A stretch of DNA of 64,000 nt from a gamma proteobacterium symbiont of Ctena orbiculata (GCA_003094535.1 NATV01000107.1:1-64000), one strand, 5' to 3'. Shown: positions 28,660-37,646, counted from the stretch's first letter. A program made the numbers and translations. The notes: generated by a model not told the origin, from the sequence alone.

Positions 28660-29472
28660 CTAGGCCTCGCCCAATACCCTGCGCCGAAGAAGACGCAGAT
28701 CCACCGGCAGCAGGATGAGTATCATCAGGCCGAACAGTACTACCGCGGCCGGCAGGTGATAACTGAGTTGATTCGACAATAGCAGCAGGCGAATGCCCTC
28801 GGCGGTATGGTGCAGGGGATTGATCAACAGCCAGGCCTGGGCAAGCAGGTTGTCACTCTCCAGGGGGAAATAGGTATTGCTGGCGAACCCCAACGGCATG
28901 ATGATCAGATAGAAGGGTATGTTCATGTGATCGATGGTGGGAACAATCGCGGTGAACAGCAGGCCCAGCGCGGCAAAGGCCACACCGGCGAGGAAAAGCA
29001 GGGGCAGGATAATGGCCAGCCCCTGCCAATGCAGTGCGAGCCAACCGGAGAGGGTAAAAGCGGCGATGACAAAGAACACGATCACACAATAGGCAAGGCC
29101 AAGGGCTGCCGCCCACAGCGCCTCGCCCCAGACCACGTGCTCCAATCTCACCTGGGTGGTCAGCTGGCCCTCCCAGGTCTTCTGGTAATGCATGCGGATA
29201 TAGGCCGCGAAGAGCGCCTGAAAGAAGGCGGTCATGAAAGCGGTGTAGGCGAGGATACCGGGCGCCAGGTAGGAGAGGTAGGAGACATTCCGCCCCTTCC
29301 AGTCGAAGTCGGGGATGCTGCTGCCGAGACCGACACCGAAGACCAGCAACAGAATCACCGGTTCCAGGATCGGCGGCAGTGCCGCGGTATGCCAGTTGCG
29401 CAGATAGACGGTCAAATGGCGTTTCAGCACAGACCAGCTCTGCCATGCGGTGACGGCCAGGTAGAGTCTCAT
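28660..29472 (-). CDS. ABC-2 type permease, NodJ-like
   Basis: 270 residues with six membrane helices and the NodJ-family pattern PILEPVILLLVFGVGLGS near the start, then LAPGILAYTAFMTAFFQALF. The partner ATPase gene overlaps it by 4 bp upstream. NodIJ in rhizobia exports lipochitin oligosaccharides, but members in other bacteria have unknown substrates, so no substrate is claimed. Confidence 0.88.
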   Translation of the reverse strand: MRLYLAVTAWQSWSVLKRHLTVYLRNWHTAALPPILEPVILLLVFGVGLGSSIPDFDWKGRNVSYLSYLAPGILAYTAFMTAFFQALFAAYIRMHYQKTWEGQLTTQVRLEHVVWGEALWAAALGLAYCVIVFFVIAAFTLSGWLALHWQGLAIILPLLFLAGVAFAALGLLFTAIVPTIDHMNIPFYLIIMPLGFASNTYFPLESDNLLAQAWLLINPLHHTAEGIRLLLLSNQLSYHLPAAVVLFGLMILILLPVDLRLLRRRVLGEA

Positions 29473-30404
29473 GATCGCTTGTCTGTCAGTTGCAGAAATA
29501 GATCGTCAAGGTTCGGCGGTCTGACTTCAAAGCGCAGTTGTCCGAAGGTGGCGGAAAACCCTGCCAGACCCGATCCATCGAGTGGGATCTGCCAGCTATT
29601 GAGGATCTTCGTCGGGCGTTTCAATCCTTCCATGACGAGCCACTGCCGTACGGCATCGGCTTCAGGGATATTGGCATCCAGGATAACCACATGTTCTCCA
29701 ACCAGGTCTCCCAATACGGTTCGCGGCCCGCCCGATGTGATCACCTTGCCCTCCTTCAGTACCAGTAGATTGTCCGAGAGCCTCTCCGCCTCATCCATAT
29801 AATGTGTAGTCAGCACAATGCCCAATCCCTCCCGCCGTAAATCATCGACCAGTTCCCAAACCGACATTCGCGCCTGGGGATCGAGCCCCGTGGTCGGCTC
29901 GTCGAGGAACAGTACCTTGGGTTGATGCACCAGGGCCCTTGCAACCATCAGCCGCCGCCTGTAACCGCCAGAGAGGGTCTCCGGTTTTGCATCCGCGTGG
30001 CGGGCAAGATCGAAACGCTCCAACAACTGCTCCACCCGCTGCTCAATATGGGAGGGACGGGGACGGAAGTAGTTGCCGAATCCGATTAGATTTTCGCGTA
30101 CGCTAAAGTCGGTATCGAAGGTGTCGTCCTGGGTGCAGACACCGATCAGGCGGTTGGCGCCATCCGGGTCGTCCAGGCGGTCAATACCATCGATGCGGAT
30201 CTTTCCGGCATCGGGCTGCAGAAAGCCGTAGCACATGCGCAATATGGTGGTCTTGCCGGCACCGTTGGCTCCCAGCATCCCCAGTATCTCCCCGGCATGG
30301 CAGTGAAGATCCACCTTGTCCACGACCCGTCTCGAGGCGAAGTGTTTCACCAGGCCGTGGGCCTCCAGGCGTATAGAATCGAGACCCTTCTTGTTAGCGT
30401 GCAT
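29469..30404 (-). CDS. ABC transporter ATP-binding protein, NodI-like
   Basis: 311 residues with Walker A GANGAGKTT, signature LSGGYRRR, Walker B VLFLDEPTTGLD, and the C-terminal region of the NodI/DrrA class. It pairs with the overlapping ABC-2 permease. It probably forms an export complex in the inner membrane. Confidence 0.9.
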   Translation of the reverse strand: MHANKKGLDSIRLEAHGLVKHFASRRVVDKVDLHCHAGEILGMLGANGAGKTTILRMCYGFLQPDAGKIRIDGIDRLDDPDGANRLIGVCTQDDTFDTDFSVRENLIGFGNYFRPRPSHIEQRVEQLLERFDLARHADAKPETLSGGYRRRLMVARALVHQPKVLFLDEPTTGLDPQARMSVWELVDDLRREGLGIVLTTHYMDEAERLSDNLLVLKEGKVITSGGPRTVLGDLVGEHVVILDANIPEADAVRQWLVMEGLKRPTKILNSWQIPLDGSGLAGFSATFGQLRFEVRPPNLDDLFLQLTDKRS

Positions 30405-30454
30405 AGGCCATCTTGAGGTTAGTCACAGCCCTGGATAATCCTGTATTGTGGCGT

Positions 30455-30976
30455 CTATTGTCCGTTGTTCAACCATTTTTCTTTGAAGTTTTGACGCTCT
30501 TTGGGGGTCATGTTTCGCCATTCTTTGACTATTTTTTTTCTGAATTGTTTTCGCTCTTCTACCGACATACTGCTCCATTTTTCACGCAATTCCTCTCTCT
30601 TCTCTTGCGGGAGTTGCATAAACCACTGACGGCGTTTGCGCAGTCGTTGCTGCTGCTTGGGGGAGAGCTGTTTGAACCAGGCGTGACGCTTGCGTATTTT
30701 CGCCCGCTCTTCCGGCGTTAACGATTGCCAACGCTGGAAGCGCTGCTTGGCTTTACGCCTCTGATCTGGACTCATCTCTGCCCAGCGCTTTGCGCCCCTG
30801 CGCAGTTTCTGTTGGCGTTCTGCTGAGAGTCCATCCCACCTCTCCTGGAACGGTTGCAATGTCTTCTGCTCATCCTGGGTGAGCTGATCCCATGCAACAG
30901 GTTCGGCGGCACAGATGGGGATCGGCAGGGTGAGCCAACCGAGTAGTATGAGCATCATGAGTTTCACTCTACTCAT
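30455..30976 (-). CDS. DUF3106 protein
   Basis: 173 residues with a signal peptide (ending PICAAEP) and a highly charged, tryptophan-spaced repeat region: WQSLTPEERAKIRKRHAWFKQLSP, WFMQLPQEKREELREKW, WRNMTPKERQNFKEKW. This is DUF3106, function unknown, exported. Its start overlaps the preceding gene by 8 bp. In other proteobacteria DUF3106 genes often follow a sigma factor and DUF3619 gene, as here. Confidence 0.88.
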   Translation of the reverse strand: MSRVKLMMLILLGWLTLPIPICAAEPVAWDQLTQDEQKTLQPFQERWDGLSAERQQKLRRGAKRWAEMSPDQRRKAKQRFQRWQSLTPEERAKIRKRHAWFKQLSPKQQQRLRKRRQWFMQLPQEKREELREKWSSMSVEERKQFRKKIVKEWRNMTPKERQNFKEKWLNNGQ

Positions 30977-31235
30977 CGTCTTGGTTTTCCCTTTGATCTA
31001 GAAATTCCAATCCCATCTCCTGGTACTCCATCGGGTCCTGCCAAGCGCCGTTTTCGTTTTCCCAATCGGCAAGAAATTCCAGGAAGGCGGTGGATGGTAG
31101 GGATTCATCGCTTTGCTCTGCAATCGCGGGCATACCGAGATAGAGCTGAATCAGGCAGATACCTCCAAGCATGGCAATGGCACGCCGGTTGGCCAGGTCC
31201 TGATTGTGCTCTCTGATCCACTCAGCTCTCACCAT
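30969..31235 (-). CDS. small membrane protein of unknown function in the sigma operon
   Basis: 88 residues with one hydrophobic segment (about residues 18-37, AIAMLGGICLIQLYLGMPAIA) and an acidic tail. I do not recognise the family. It overlaps the gene before it by 14 bp and the gene after it by 8 bp, which supports translation within the operon. Confidence 0.7.
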   Translation of the reverse strand: MVRAEWIREHNQDLANRRAIAMLGGICLIQLYLGMPAIAEQSDESLPSTAFLEFLADWENENGAWQDPMEYQEMGLEFLDQRENQDDE

Positions 31236-31557
31236 GCATCAACTCCAACCAGTTATAGAACTCCAGTTCCTCGATCAGCTCCAACTCATCCCCCGATGCA
31301 AGCAGTTCCCAATCCTCGTTGAATTGCGCTGAAGGAGCGGAATTGCCTTGATACCAGAGGGCAATAGCCAACAGCATCACCGCCGCGGTGGCGAAACCGG
31401 TAACGGGTAACCAGCCAATCGTCCTCCTGGATTTGCCCTGGAGGGCAGCCTTGCGCGCCGCCTGCAGACGCGCGGCAGTCAGCGGGTCCATGTCGTTGAC
31501 ATGATCATCGAGGCGCTGTTTTACCTCGGTCAGGAACGCTTGCTCATCCGGCTTCAT
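31222..31557 (-). CDS. DUF3619-like small membrane protein, possible anti-sigma factor
   Basis: 111 residues: a cytoplasmic helical part with LTAARLQAARKAAL, one membrane helix (about 49-68), and an acidic periplasmic tail. Its start overlaps the sigma factor gene by 4 bp, the usual place of an anti-sigma factor. The pattern resembles DUF3619, but the match is short. Confidence 0.7.
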   Translation of the reverse strand: MKPDEQAFLTEVKQRLDDHVNDMDPLTAARLQAARKAALQGKSRRTIGWLPVTGFATAAVMLLAIALWYQGNSAPSAQFNEDWELLASGDELELIEELEFYNWLELMHGES

Positions 31558-32159
31558 GTTCTGAAATCCTCCAGTCGCTCCTTTAGTCGATGTATCGCCC
31601 GGGAGTAGTGGGTTTTCACGCTGCCTTCACTGCATCCCATGGCATAAGCGGTCTCACTAACACTCAGTCCCTCCCAGGTTCTGAGCAGGAACGCCTGCTG
31701 TTGGCGCATCGGCAGATCCCTCAGGGAAGAGAGCAGATCATCCATGGCGACGTGCGATGCCAACTGATCGACCATGTTCGGCAGTTTGTGATCCACCGCC
31801 TCCTGGATCGGATCCGTCTCCTGCCCCGGGTCTTTGCCGGAGCGTCCCAGCCAGACCCGAAACCGGTTGCGCACCTGGGTGCGTCGGTACCAGTCGCGGA
31901 TGCGGCTCTGCAGGATGCGATAGAACAGGGGTGGCCACTCCTCACTGGTTCGATCACCATAGCGTTTTACCAATCCCAGCATGGCATCCTGGACCAGGTC
32001 CAATGCGTCATCGCGGTTTCCCGTGGCAAGTTCTGCCATGGTGAATGCGCGGCGTTCAACTTGGATGAGAAACTGTTCAAGGGCTTGACTCGATTCCAGG
32101 ATAGGCTCCTTGTGGTGGTCGATTGTCCCAAGTTTACAATAATCCAGACCAATACCCAT
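31554..32159 (-). CDS. ECF-type RNA polymerase sigma factor
   Basis: 201 residues: sigma region 2 (TGNRDDALDLVQDAMLGLVKRYGDR) and region 4 (LRDLPMRQQQAFLLRTWEGLSVSETAYAMGCSEGSVKTHYSRAIHRLK). The start is uncertain, as homologues may begin near the ATG-poor LESSQALEQF. It follows the repeat-protein gene after 35 bp and overlaps the DUF3619-like gene by 4 bp. Confidence 0.88.
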   Translation of the reverse strand: MGIGLDYCKLGTIDHHKEPILESSQALEQFLIQVERRAFTMAELATGNRDDALDLVQDAMLGLVKRYGDRTSEEWPPLFYRILQSRIRDWYRRTQVRNRFRVWLGRSGKDPGQETDPIQEAVDHKLPNMVDQLASHVAMDDLLSSLRDLPMRQQQAFLLRTWEGLSVSETAYAMGCSEGSVKTHYSRAIHRLKERLEDFRT

Positions 32160-32194
32160 GACGGCTGCACGGATCTGCAGCCGTCAGGACAAGA

Positions 32195-32668
32195 TCACCT
32201 TTTCAAGCGTCTTTCTATGCGGTCCCCCTTGCGATCCAGGTGGCGATCAATACGATTTCCCTTGCGGTCGAGACGGTGGTTGATGCGATCCCCTTTACGA
32301 TCGAGTCGATGGCTAATGCGATCGCCTTTTCGATCGAGTTTGAATTCCGCGCGATCACCCTTTCGATCGAGCCTGTTTGCCAATCCCTCCCTGCCGTTGG
32401 CTGCCGCGCGATCCGAGGCGCGATCGAGGCGGCGGTTGATGCGCTCGCCCCTGTTATCCAGGTGGCTGTCGATCCGCTCACCACGTCGGTCGAGGCGGTC
32501 ATCCATGCGGTCGCCCCTTCGGTCGAGTCGATCATCGATTCGATCGCCCCTTCTGTCCAGATAGTCGTTGATGCGTTCGCCAACAGCGCCGGTATCGGCC
32601 TGAATGGTGGAGCTGCAAACGAGAAGAAGCGCGCTGAGCAGGGGAGCTGACAAGCTAACTGTTTTCAT
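32195..32668 (-). CDS. exported hendecad-repeat protein, RLDRKGDRI type
   Basis: 157 residues. A signal peptide (about 1-24, ending STIQA) is followed almost entirely by 11-residue repeats of the form LDR(R/K)GDRI-x3. There are about four in a first block (residues 31-83), a short irregular spacer, and five in a second block (99-157). An 11-residue period suggests an amphipathic or coiled-coil rod; the surface would be extremely charged. ACAGGAG lies 7 nt before the ATG at 32668; the frame reaches 32710. I know of no characterised function. It heads the sigma operon. Confidence 0.75.
   Translation of the reverse strand: MKTVSLSAPLLSALLLVCSSTIQADTGAVGERINDYLDRRGDRIDDRLDRRGDRMDDRLDRRGERIDSHLDNRGERINRRLDRASDRAAANGREGLANRLDRKGDRAEFKLDRKGDRISHRLDRKGDRINHRLDRKGNRIDRHLDRKGDRIERRLKR
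32198..32578 (-). repeat. 33-bp direct repeats within the hendecad-repeat gene
   Basis: The 11-residue protein repeats correspond to about nine imperfect 33-bp direct repeats, visible as recurring CGATC(C/G)CCTTT... units. They may vary in copy number between strains. Confidence 0.7.
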
Positions 32669-32743
32669 GGGATTACTCCTGTGTTGTGTGCGTTTGAAAA
32701 AAGCTCTCATTCACTACAACGCAGCCGTCGGCTATCCGTTGAC

Positions 32744-33007
32744 ATGGGTTCGTCTGCGATCTCGCCAGCCTTGACGGAGCGGTTGAAGGCAGTCGCCTCA
32801 GGGGCCGACCTTGAGGGGGCCGGCGCTACGGATCGTTTGGTTCATTGGATTGCCTACCAGGACTACTATAATCAGACCGATAAGCTGTTTCGATTGATGG
32901 ATGAGGCCCAATTGCCCACGCGTGGGATGAATGGACAACATCTATCGAAAAATGGGCATTACCTATGCACTCCGCCCAGCTCAATAGCCCGGGGAGAGAG
33001 GCGATGA
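32744..33007 (+). CDS. hypothetical protein, about 87 aa
   Basis: No family recognised. It holds TDRLVHWIAYQDYYNQTDKLFRLMDEAQLP, which reads like a real helix-rich sequence, but the final 25 residues look less ordered. The ATG at 32744 lacks a clear ribosome binding site. It overlaps the next small ORF by an ATGA junction, which supports both. Confidence 0.4.
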   Translation: MGSSAISPALTERLKAVASGADLEGAGATDRLVHWIAYQDYYNQTDKLFRLMDEAQLPTRGMNGQHLSKNGHYLCTPPSSIARGERR

Positions 33008-33150
33008 CAACCAACCAGTTGACGAGTGCAATTCGCAAGCGTTTTGCCGGCTTACCGAATTGGCTGCGGCAGTTGACGGCACTCAGCTTTCTGTTCTTCC
33101 TCGCCAAAGGCATGTTGTGGCTGGGACTGGCGGCCTGGTTGATACTTTGA
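33004..33150 (+). CDS. small single-helix membrane protein, about 48 aa
   Basis: Amphipathic start (MTTNQLTSAIRKRFAGLPNW) then one membrane helix to the C terminus. A GGGGAGAGAGG ribosome binding site precedes the ATG, and the start overlaps the preceding stop (ATGA). Family unknown. Confidence 0.5.
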   Translation: MTTNQLTSAIRKRFAGLPNWLRQLTALSFLFFLAKGMLWLGLAAWLIL

Positions 33151-33178
33151 GGCCCGCGATGAAGATTACAACCCGCAA

Positions 33179-34024
33179 TCAGGCCGCGATGCGCTCGCTC
33201 CGGATATAGTCACGTACGATCGTTTCAAGGGCGTTCACGACATCAGGATGGTGAACAGGACTTCGGTAAAGGCCCAATTCCACCGGTTTGAGTGGCGGCA
33301 AGCCATGGAGCTGCGAACCCTCTCCCGCAAGTCTTGCGGTGACGCCCAGACCAGCCTCAACGGCAGCGAGGATACCGGGCAGGCTGGGGCTGGTATAGGC
33401 AATTCGCCAGGGTATCCCTGCTTGTTCCAGGGCACTGACCACTCGGGAGCGGAACACGCAGGGTGTCGTGAACATGGCAAGCGGCAGCGGTTGGGGGGGT
33501 TGCCAAATAAAAGGGTCAGGCACTATCCACTGTAGCGGAATTTGTCCCAGACTATCGCCAGGGTCTCCCGGGTTTTGAAAGGCCACTGCCAGATCGAGTC
33601 GTTCAGCACCCATCGCCTCAATCAGCCGTGAACTGGTATCCACCATTACGTCGAGCCGCACCGCCGGGTGGCTGCGGGTGAACTGGGCGAGGATGACAGC
33701 CAGCCCGCGATCAGCGATATCCTGGGATATCCCCAGGCGTAGATGTCCTTGCAGCGGATTGGGTCGCAGCATGGAGGCAACCTCGTCATTCAGATTGAGG
33801 ATGCGACGTGCATAGTTCAGCAGGAGTTCTCCCTCTTCTGTCAGGATACGTTTGCGTCCCGCTTTGCGGAACAGTGCCTTGCCGCTCGATTCCTCAAGCC
33901 GCTTCATCTGCAGACTGATGGCGGACTGGGTGCGGTGCAATCGCTTTGCCGCTTGCGAGAAACCGCCAAAATCAGCGATGGCAACCAGCGTGCGGAGCAG
34001 GTCAATATCAAGATTTTTCGACAT
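33179..34024 (-). CDS. LysR-family transcriptional regulator
   Basis: 281 residues: N-terminal winged helix (LDIDLLRTLVAIADFGGFSQAAKRLHRTQSAISLQMKRLEE) and a periplasmic-binding-protein-like effector domain. It is divergent from a tautomerase gene with an AT-rich 106-bp gap, so it probably controls that gene. The effector is unknown. Confidence 0.93.
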   Translation of the reverse strand: MSKNLDIDLLRTLVAIADFGGFSQAAKRLHRTQSAISLQMKRLEESSGKALFRKAGRKRILTEEGELLLNYARRILNLNDEVASMLRPNPLQGHLRLGISQDIADRGLAVILAQFTRSHPAVRLDVMVDTSSRLIEAMGAERLDLAVAFQNPGDPGDSLGQIPLQWIVPDPFIWQPPQPLPLAMFTTPCVFRSRVVSALEQAGIPWRIAYTSPSLPGILAAVEAGLGVTARLAGEGSQLHGLPPLKPVELGLYRSPVHHPDVVNALETIVRDYIRSERIAA

Positions 34025-34130
34025 AATTCATAAGTATTGCAAATATATTAGATAATAAATAGTCATTATATTTATGTATTTGCGGTTGTTAACCTGACCC
34101 CATCATTCACAAACCGCTTCGGAGCTACCC

Positions 34131-34532
34131 ATGCCTGTCATTAGGATTACCCTCACGGGAGAGCAGCCTACTCCATCGCAATATCGGGATTTACAACAAG
34201 AAACGACCCGATTGATGGCGGAAGTCATGGCCAAGCGCCCGGCAGTTACCGTGGTGCTTGTGCAATCCCTGCCGGCCATGGCCTGGTCAATCGGGGGCAG
34301 TGTACTTGACGGCCTGCAGAGAGGCGCGCAGGTGGAGATCATGGTTACCGCCGGTACCAACAGTGCGCAAGAGAAGGCGGCCATGATCGATGCGACCTAC
34401 AAGATGTTGGATGATTCGTTGGGGCCCCTGCCCGAGGCAAGCTATGTCGTGATTCATGAAATCGCGGCGGATGCCTGGGGCTATGGAGGGGTGACTCAAC
34501 AGGCGCGCCAAGGGTTGAGCGCGGCGTTGTGA
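34131..34532 (+). CDS. tautomerase-family protein
   Basis: 133 residues. After removal of the initiator Met the chain begins with proline (MPVIRITLTGEQPTPSQ), the catalytic base of the 4-oxalocrotonate tautomerase superfamily. The length suggests two joined beta-alpha-beta units. The substrate is unknown. It lies opposite a LysR regulator, the usual arrangement for regulated pathway genes. Confidence 0.82.
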   Translation: MPVIRITLTGEQPTPSQYRDLQQETTRLMAEVMAKRPAVTVVLVQSLPAMAWSIGGSVLDGLQRGAQVEIMVTAGTNSAQEKAAMIDATYKMLDDSLGPLPEASYVVIHEIAADAWGYGGVTQQARQGLSAAL

Positions 34533-34756
34533 AACGGCAACCGCACGCGCGGCTTAAGCGCCGTGAAGACGGCAGTCTCGATGTCGAGCACTATCTGAGT
34601 CTGGGCCGCACGGCTCGGGCAACGGCCTGGACTCGTTGGTGGCAGAGGATTTGGAGAGGATTCAGTTCGACTCAGCAGTTGAACAGACGATCGATCGCAT
34701 CCAGACCCTCCTGTACGATCTCGTCCAGATCTTCCGGATCATCGTCGTGCTCATAG
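34529..34756 (+). CDS. small ORF downstream of the tautomerase gene, possibly degenerate
   Basis: A GTG at 34529 overlaps the tautomerase stop. The first 45 residues (RREDGSLDVEHYLSLGRTAR, then TAWTRWWQRIWRGF) look protein-like, with a DGSxDxxxY pattern seen in short proteobacterial proteins. The last 30 residues are low-complexity and antisense to the 62-aa ORF, so a truncated or frameshifted short gene is possible. Confidence 0.35.
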   Translation: MKRQPHARLKRREDGSLDVEHYLSLGRTARATAWTRWWQRIWRGFSSTQQLNRRSIASRPSCTISSRSSGSSSCS

Positions 34757-34860
34757 GCGAGCATGGAGTAGGCGGCCAGTGATTTCAGTCCCATGGCGAT
34801 CTTTTCAACATCGGCAAGATTCAGCTCTGCCCCTTCCTTCAAACTGCATTCATCGCTCAT
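34672..34860 (-). CDS. small acidic protein, 62 aa, behind an FNR box
   Basis: 62 acidic residues, MSDECSLKEGAELNLADVEK at the start and one cysteine at each end region (Cys5, Cys62). It has no signal peptide or membrane helix. Family unknown. An FNR box at 34943-34956 lies about 90 bp upstream, so it may be induced under low oxygen. Confidence 0.6.
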   Translation of the reverse strand: MSDECSLKEGAELNLADVEKIAMGLKSLAAYSMLAYEHDDDPEDLDEIVQEGLDAIDRLFNC

Positions 34861-34942
34861 AAGATACTACCTCGAAAAACACTACTGATTTTATGGATAT
34901 TCGGATAGAGAATGACCTATGTCAACAAATTAGCGCCAATCG

Positions 34943-34956
34943 TTGACCTGGATCAA
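34943..34956 (-). promoter_or_regulatory. FNR/Anr box upstream of the 62-aa gene
   Basis: TTGACCTGGATCAA matches TTGAT-N4-ATCAA at 9 of 10 positions, as does the napF box. It lies between the 62-aa gene and the end of mltD. The nearest gene start it could serve is at 34860. Confidence 0.6.
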
Positions 34957-35006
34957 GCCGATGGACAGTGTCGGGTTGGTTCGCTAGGGTCGTCTTCGGA
35001 GTGCAG

Positions 35007-36692
35007 CTACAGGGTCTGTTCCGTTACATCGACATAGAGTTTAAGCTGTTGACCTGGCTGTAGATATTTGCCTCCAAGCGTGTTCCAGCGCTTGAGGTCG
35101 GCAACCGATACCCTGAAGCGTTGAGCGATACCGGAGAGTGAGTCGCCGCGTCTGACTTTGTAGTGCAACCGGCTCTGGGTTCCCGATGGCTGCAGCTTGA
35201 GCTGCGAGAGCTCGGAGGCGGCGGCCTTCTTCACCCAGATCACCAGTCTCTGCCCGGGTTTGAGTGGATCCCCCGGTGCCATGCCGTTCCAGGCCGCGAG
35301 TTTGCGATGGCTGACGGAGTAGGCCTTGGCGATCTTCCACAGATTGTCTCCGGGCTTAACCCGGTAGTGTTGTTTGTGGCCGTTGTGAACCCGGTTTTGA
35401 ATTGCCGCTTTGCGTTGTCCGGCGCTATAGGCGTATTGGTCAAGGCTTTTGCTGGAGACCGGGATCAGCAGATGCCTTCCCGCGCGTATCTTGCTGCCTT
35501 TGAGCTTGTTGACCTTCTTCAGCACCTTGGTGGTAGTGCCATGTTTTCTGGCGATCACACTGAGCGAGTCCCCCGACTTGATCTTGTAGCGCTTCCAGGT
35601 CAGGCGTTTTTCCGCCGGCAACTCTGCGAGTTTTTCCAGAAACGTCTCGACCTTGTCCAGCGGCAGACTGAGCTTGTGGGGGCCGTCGGGATCGGTGGCC
35701 CATCGATTCAGACCGGGATTGAGGAGATAGAGCTCCTGAATGGGCAGTTCCGCCATCTCCGCCGCGAGGGCGAGATCGAGCTGAGATTCGATGTCGACGG
35801 TGGTGAAATAGGGCTCATCGGGTATGGATATGAGGGTCACCGCGTAGTCCTGCGGGTTCCTGAAAATCTCCGCCAGGGCCAGCAGGCGGGGTACATAGGC
35901 ACTGGTTTCGTCGGGCAGTTTCAGTGACCAGTAATCAGTGGGTTTGCCACGCTTCTTATTGCGGCGAATCGCACTGCGCACCGTCCCGGCCCCCGAATTG
36001 TAGGCGGCGAGGGCCAGCTCCCAGTCATTGTCAAACTGGCGGCTCAGCGACTGCAGATATTCTAGAGCCGCCTCGGTCGAGGCCACGATATCCCGCCGCC
36101 CGTCATACCACCAGTTCTGTTTGAGACCGAACTGACGACCGGTGGAGGGTATGAACTGCCACATGCCGGCGGCCCGTCCCGGTGAATAGGCGAACGGCCG
36201 AAAGGCACTCTCCACCGCCGGAAGCAGGGCGATCTCCCTGGGGATGTCCCGTTTCTCAATCTCCTGGAGTATGAAATGGAGATAGGGTTGCGAGCGCTCC
36301 TGAATGCGCTGGATATAGCTGGGATGCCGGCTGTACCAACTCAGTTCCCGCGCTATACGGGGATTTTGCGGGATGTTCAGCTGATAACCATCCAACATCC
36401 TGGCCCAGAGTTCCGCGGGTTTTTCCACGGGGGGCAGTGCGGAAAGTGTTGACTCCAGTTCTTCCACAACCTCCGGCATCTTCTCCACAGTAATAGCCTT
36501 CTCCTGCTCGCTTGGCTGGACCTGCAATGCCTCTGTCGCCGGTGGGGAGAGCGGTACCTGCTGCAAGGCGGTTGCTGCATCCCCGTTGGGAAGGCTTTGG
36601 CAGGCAGCGAGGAGGCAGGTGGCGAGTAGGTTCATAACGAGCAATGGAGAGCTGAGATACCGCATCGAACTGTTGGAGTTTGTTGTTGGCAT
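35007..36692 (-). CDS. mltD: membrane-bound lytic murein transglycosylase D with LysM repeats
   Basis: 561 residues. A lipoprotein signal (lipobox LAAC) directs it to the outer membrane. The SLT domain holds the catalytic Glu in LLPAVESAFRPFAYS and the motifs GMWQFIPSTGRQFGL and ALAAYNSGAGTVRSA. Three LysM domains follow (about residues 368-412, 441-484 and 505-549) that bind peptidoglycan. It cleaves murein glycan strands. It starts at 36692, divergent from the methyltransferase gene. Confidence 0.93.
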   Translation of the reverse strand: MPTTNSNSSMRYLSSPLLVMNLLATCLLAACQSLPNGDAATALQQVPLSPPATEALQVQPSEQEKAITVEKMPEVVEELESTLSALPPVEKPAELWARMLDGYQLNIPQNPRIARELSWYSRHPSYIQRIQERSQPYLHFILQEIEKRDIPREIALLPAVESAFRPFAYSPGRAAGMWQFIPSTGRQFGLKQNWWYDGRRDIVASTEAALEYLQSLSRQFDNDWELALAAYNSGAGTVRSAIRRNKKRGKPTDYWSLKLPDETSAYVPRLLALAEIFRNPQDYAVTLISIPDEPYFTTVDIESQLDLALAAEMAELPIQELYLLNPGLNRWATDPDGPHKLSLPLDKVETFLEKLAELPAEKRLTWKRYKIKSGDSLSVIARKHGTTTKVLKKVNKLKGSKIRAGRHLLIPVSSKSLDQYAYSAGQRKAAIQNRVHNGHKQHYRVKPGDNLWKIAKAYSVSHRKLAAWNGMAPGDPLKPGQRLVIWVKKAAASELSQLKLQPSGTQSRLHYKVRRGDSLSGIAQRFRVSVADLKRWNTLGGKYLQPGQQLKLYVDVTEQTL

Positions 36693-36881
36693 AGGCTATA
36701 TCGGAGGAAAATAGTATCAGAGCCGCGTATCATTTCCATGGCCGGTACTCCATATTGAGTGGTAACCCGCACTTGGCTGTGATCCGGGGTTACCGCCTGA
36801 TAACCTGAGCCTCAATGAGGCACACTGGACTGCACAGGTTACCTGACAGTTGTGTCGGTAGCAAAGTCGATAGCTTGAAAT

Positions 36882-37646
36882 ATGAGAGAAATTAGGCAGT
36901 TGAATTTGGGATCCTGTCGACAGAAACAGCTACAAACCTGGTTTGACAGCGATCTGGGCAGGTTGCTCGCCGAGCAGGAGGCGGCGTGCCTGAAATCCCG
37001 GATTGCCACCCTATTCGGCTATCATGTGGTTCAGCTCGGACTTCCCTGCAAAGATCAGGGGCTTCTCGCGGTGAGCCCGGCGCGCAACCATGTGGTGATG
37101 GGTGACGGCGGTGACGGTCCTGGGATCGATTTGCATGCCAACTGCCACAATCTGCCCTTTGCAAGCGACAGCGTGGACGGCATGGTGTTGCCCCATACCC
37201 TCGACTATGCCCTGGATCCCCATCAAGTGCTGCGGGAGGTTGAACGGGTATTGATCCCCGAAGGCAAGGTAGTACTTTGCGGTTTCAATCCATGGAGCCA
37301 ATGGGGGTTGTGGCGTCTGCTGCGCCTGCGGTCATCCATGATCCCCTGGTGCGGCCATTTCTTCAGCGGCAAGCGGGTTCAGGATTGGTTCTCTCTGCTC
37401 GGTTTTGAACTGGAGGAGATGGTCTACCTGCACTACAGACCACCGGTCTCCAATCAGCCGATCATGCAGAGGCTGGCCTTCATGGAGGGAGTGGGTGAAC
37501 GCATCTACCCCATGTTCGGCGGCGTCTATGTCATACTCGCGGTGAAGCGGGAAGTCACCTTGACGCCGCTGAGATCGAAGTGGCGGATAAAGAAACGGGT
37601 TATGCCAACCGCGGCGGAGCCCACGACGAGAAACGGTATAAAATGA
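36882..37646 (+). CDS. class I SAM-dependent methyltransferase, YafS-like
   Basis: 254 residues. A methyltransferase fold with the [47 protein letters not shown] pattern (motifs I-III shortened). It resembles E. coli YafS, which also lies by rnhA, dnaQ and mltD; the substrate is unknown. Its stop overlaps the rnhA start (ATGA), so the three genes form an operon. Confidence 0.82.
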   Translation: MREIRQLNLGSCRQKQLQTWFDSDLGRLLAEQEAACLKSRIATLFGYHVVQLGLPCKDQGLLAVSPARNHVVMGDGGDGPGIDLHANCHNLPFASDSVDGMVLPHTLDYALDPHQVLREVERVLIPEGKVVLCGFNPWSQWGLWRLLRLRSSMIPWCGHFFSGKRVQDWFSLLGFELEEMVYLHYRPPVSNQPIMQRLAFMEGVGERIYPMFGGVYVILAVKREVTLTPLRSKWRIKKRVMPTAAEPTTRNGIK

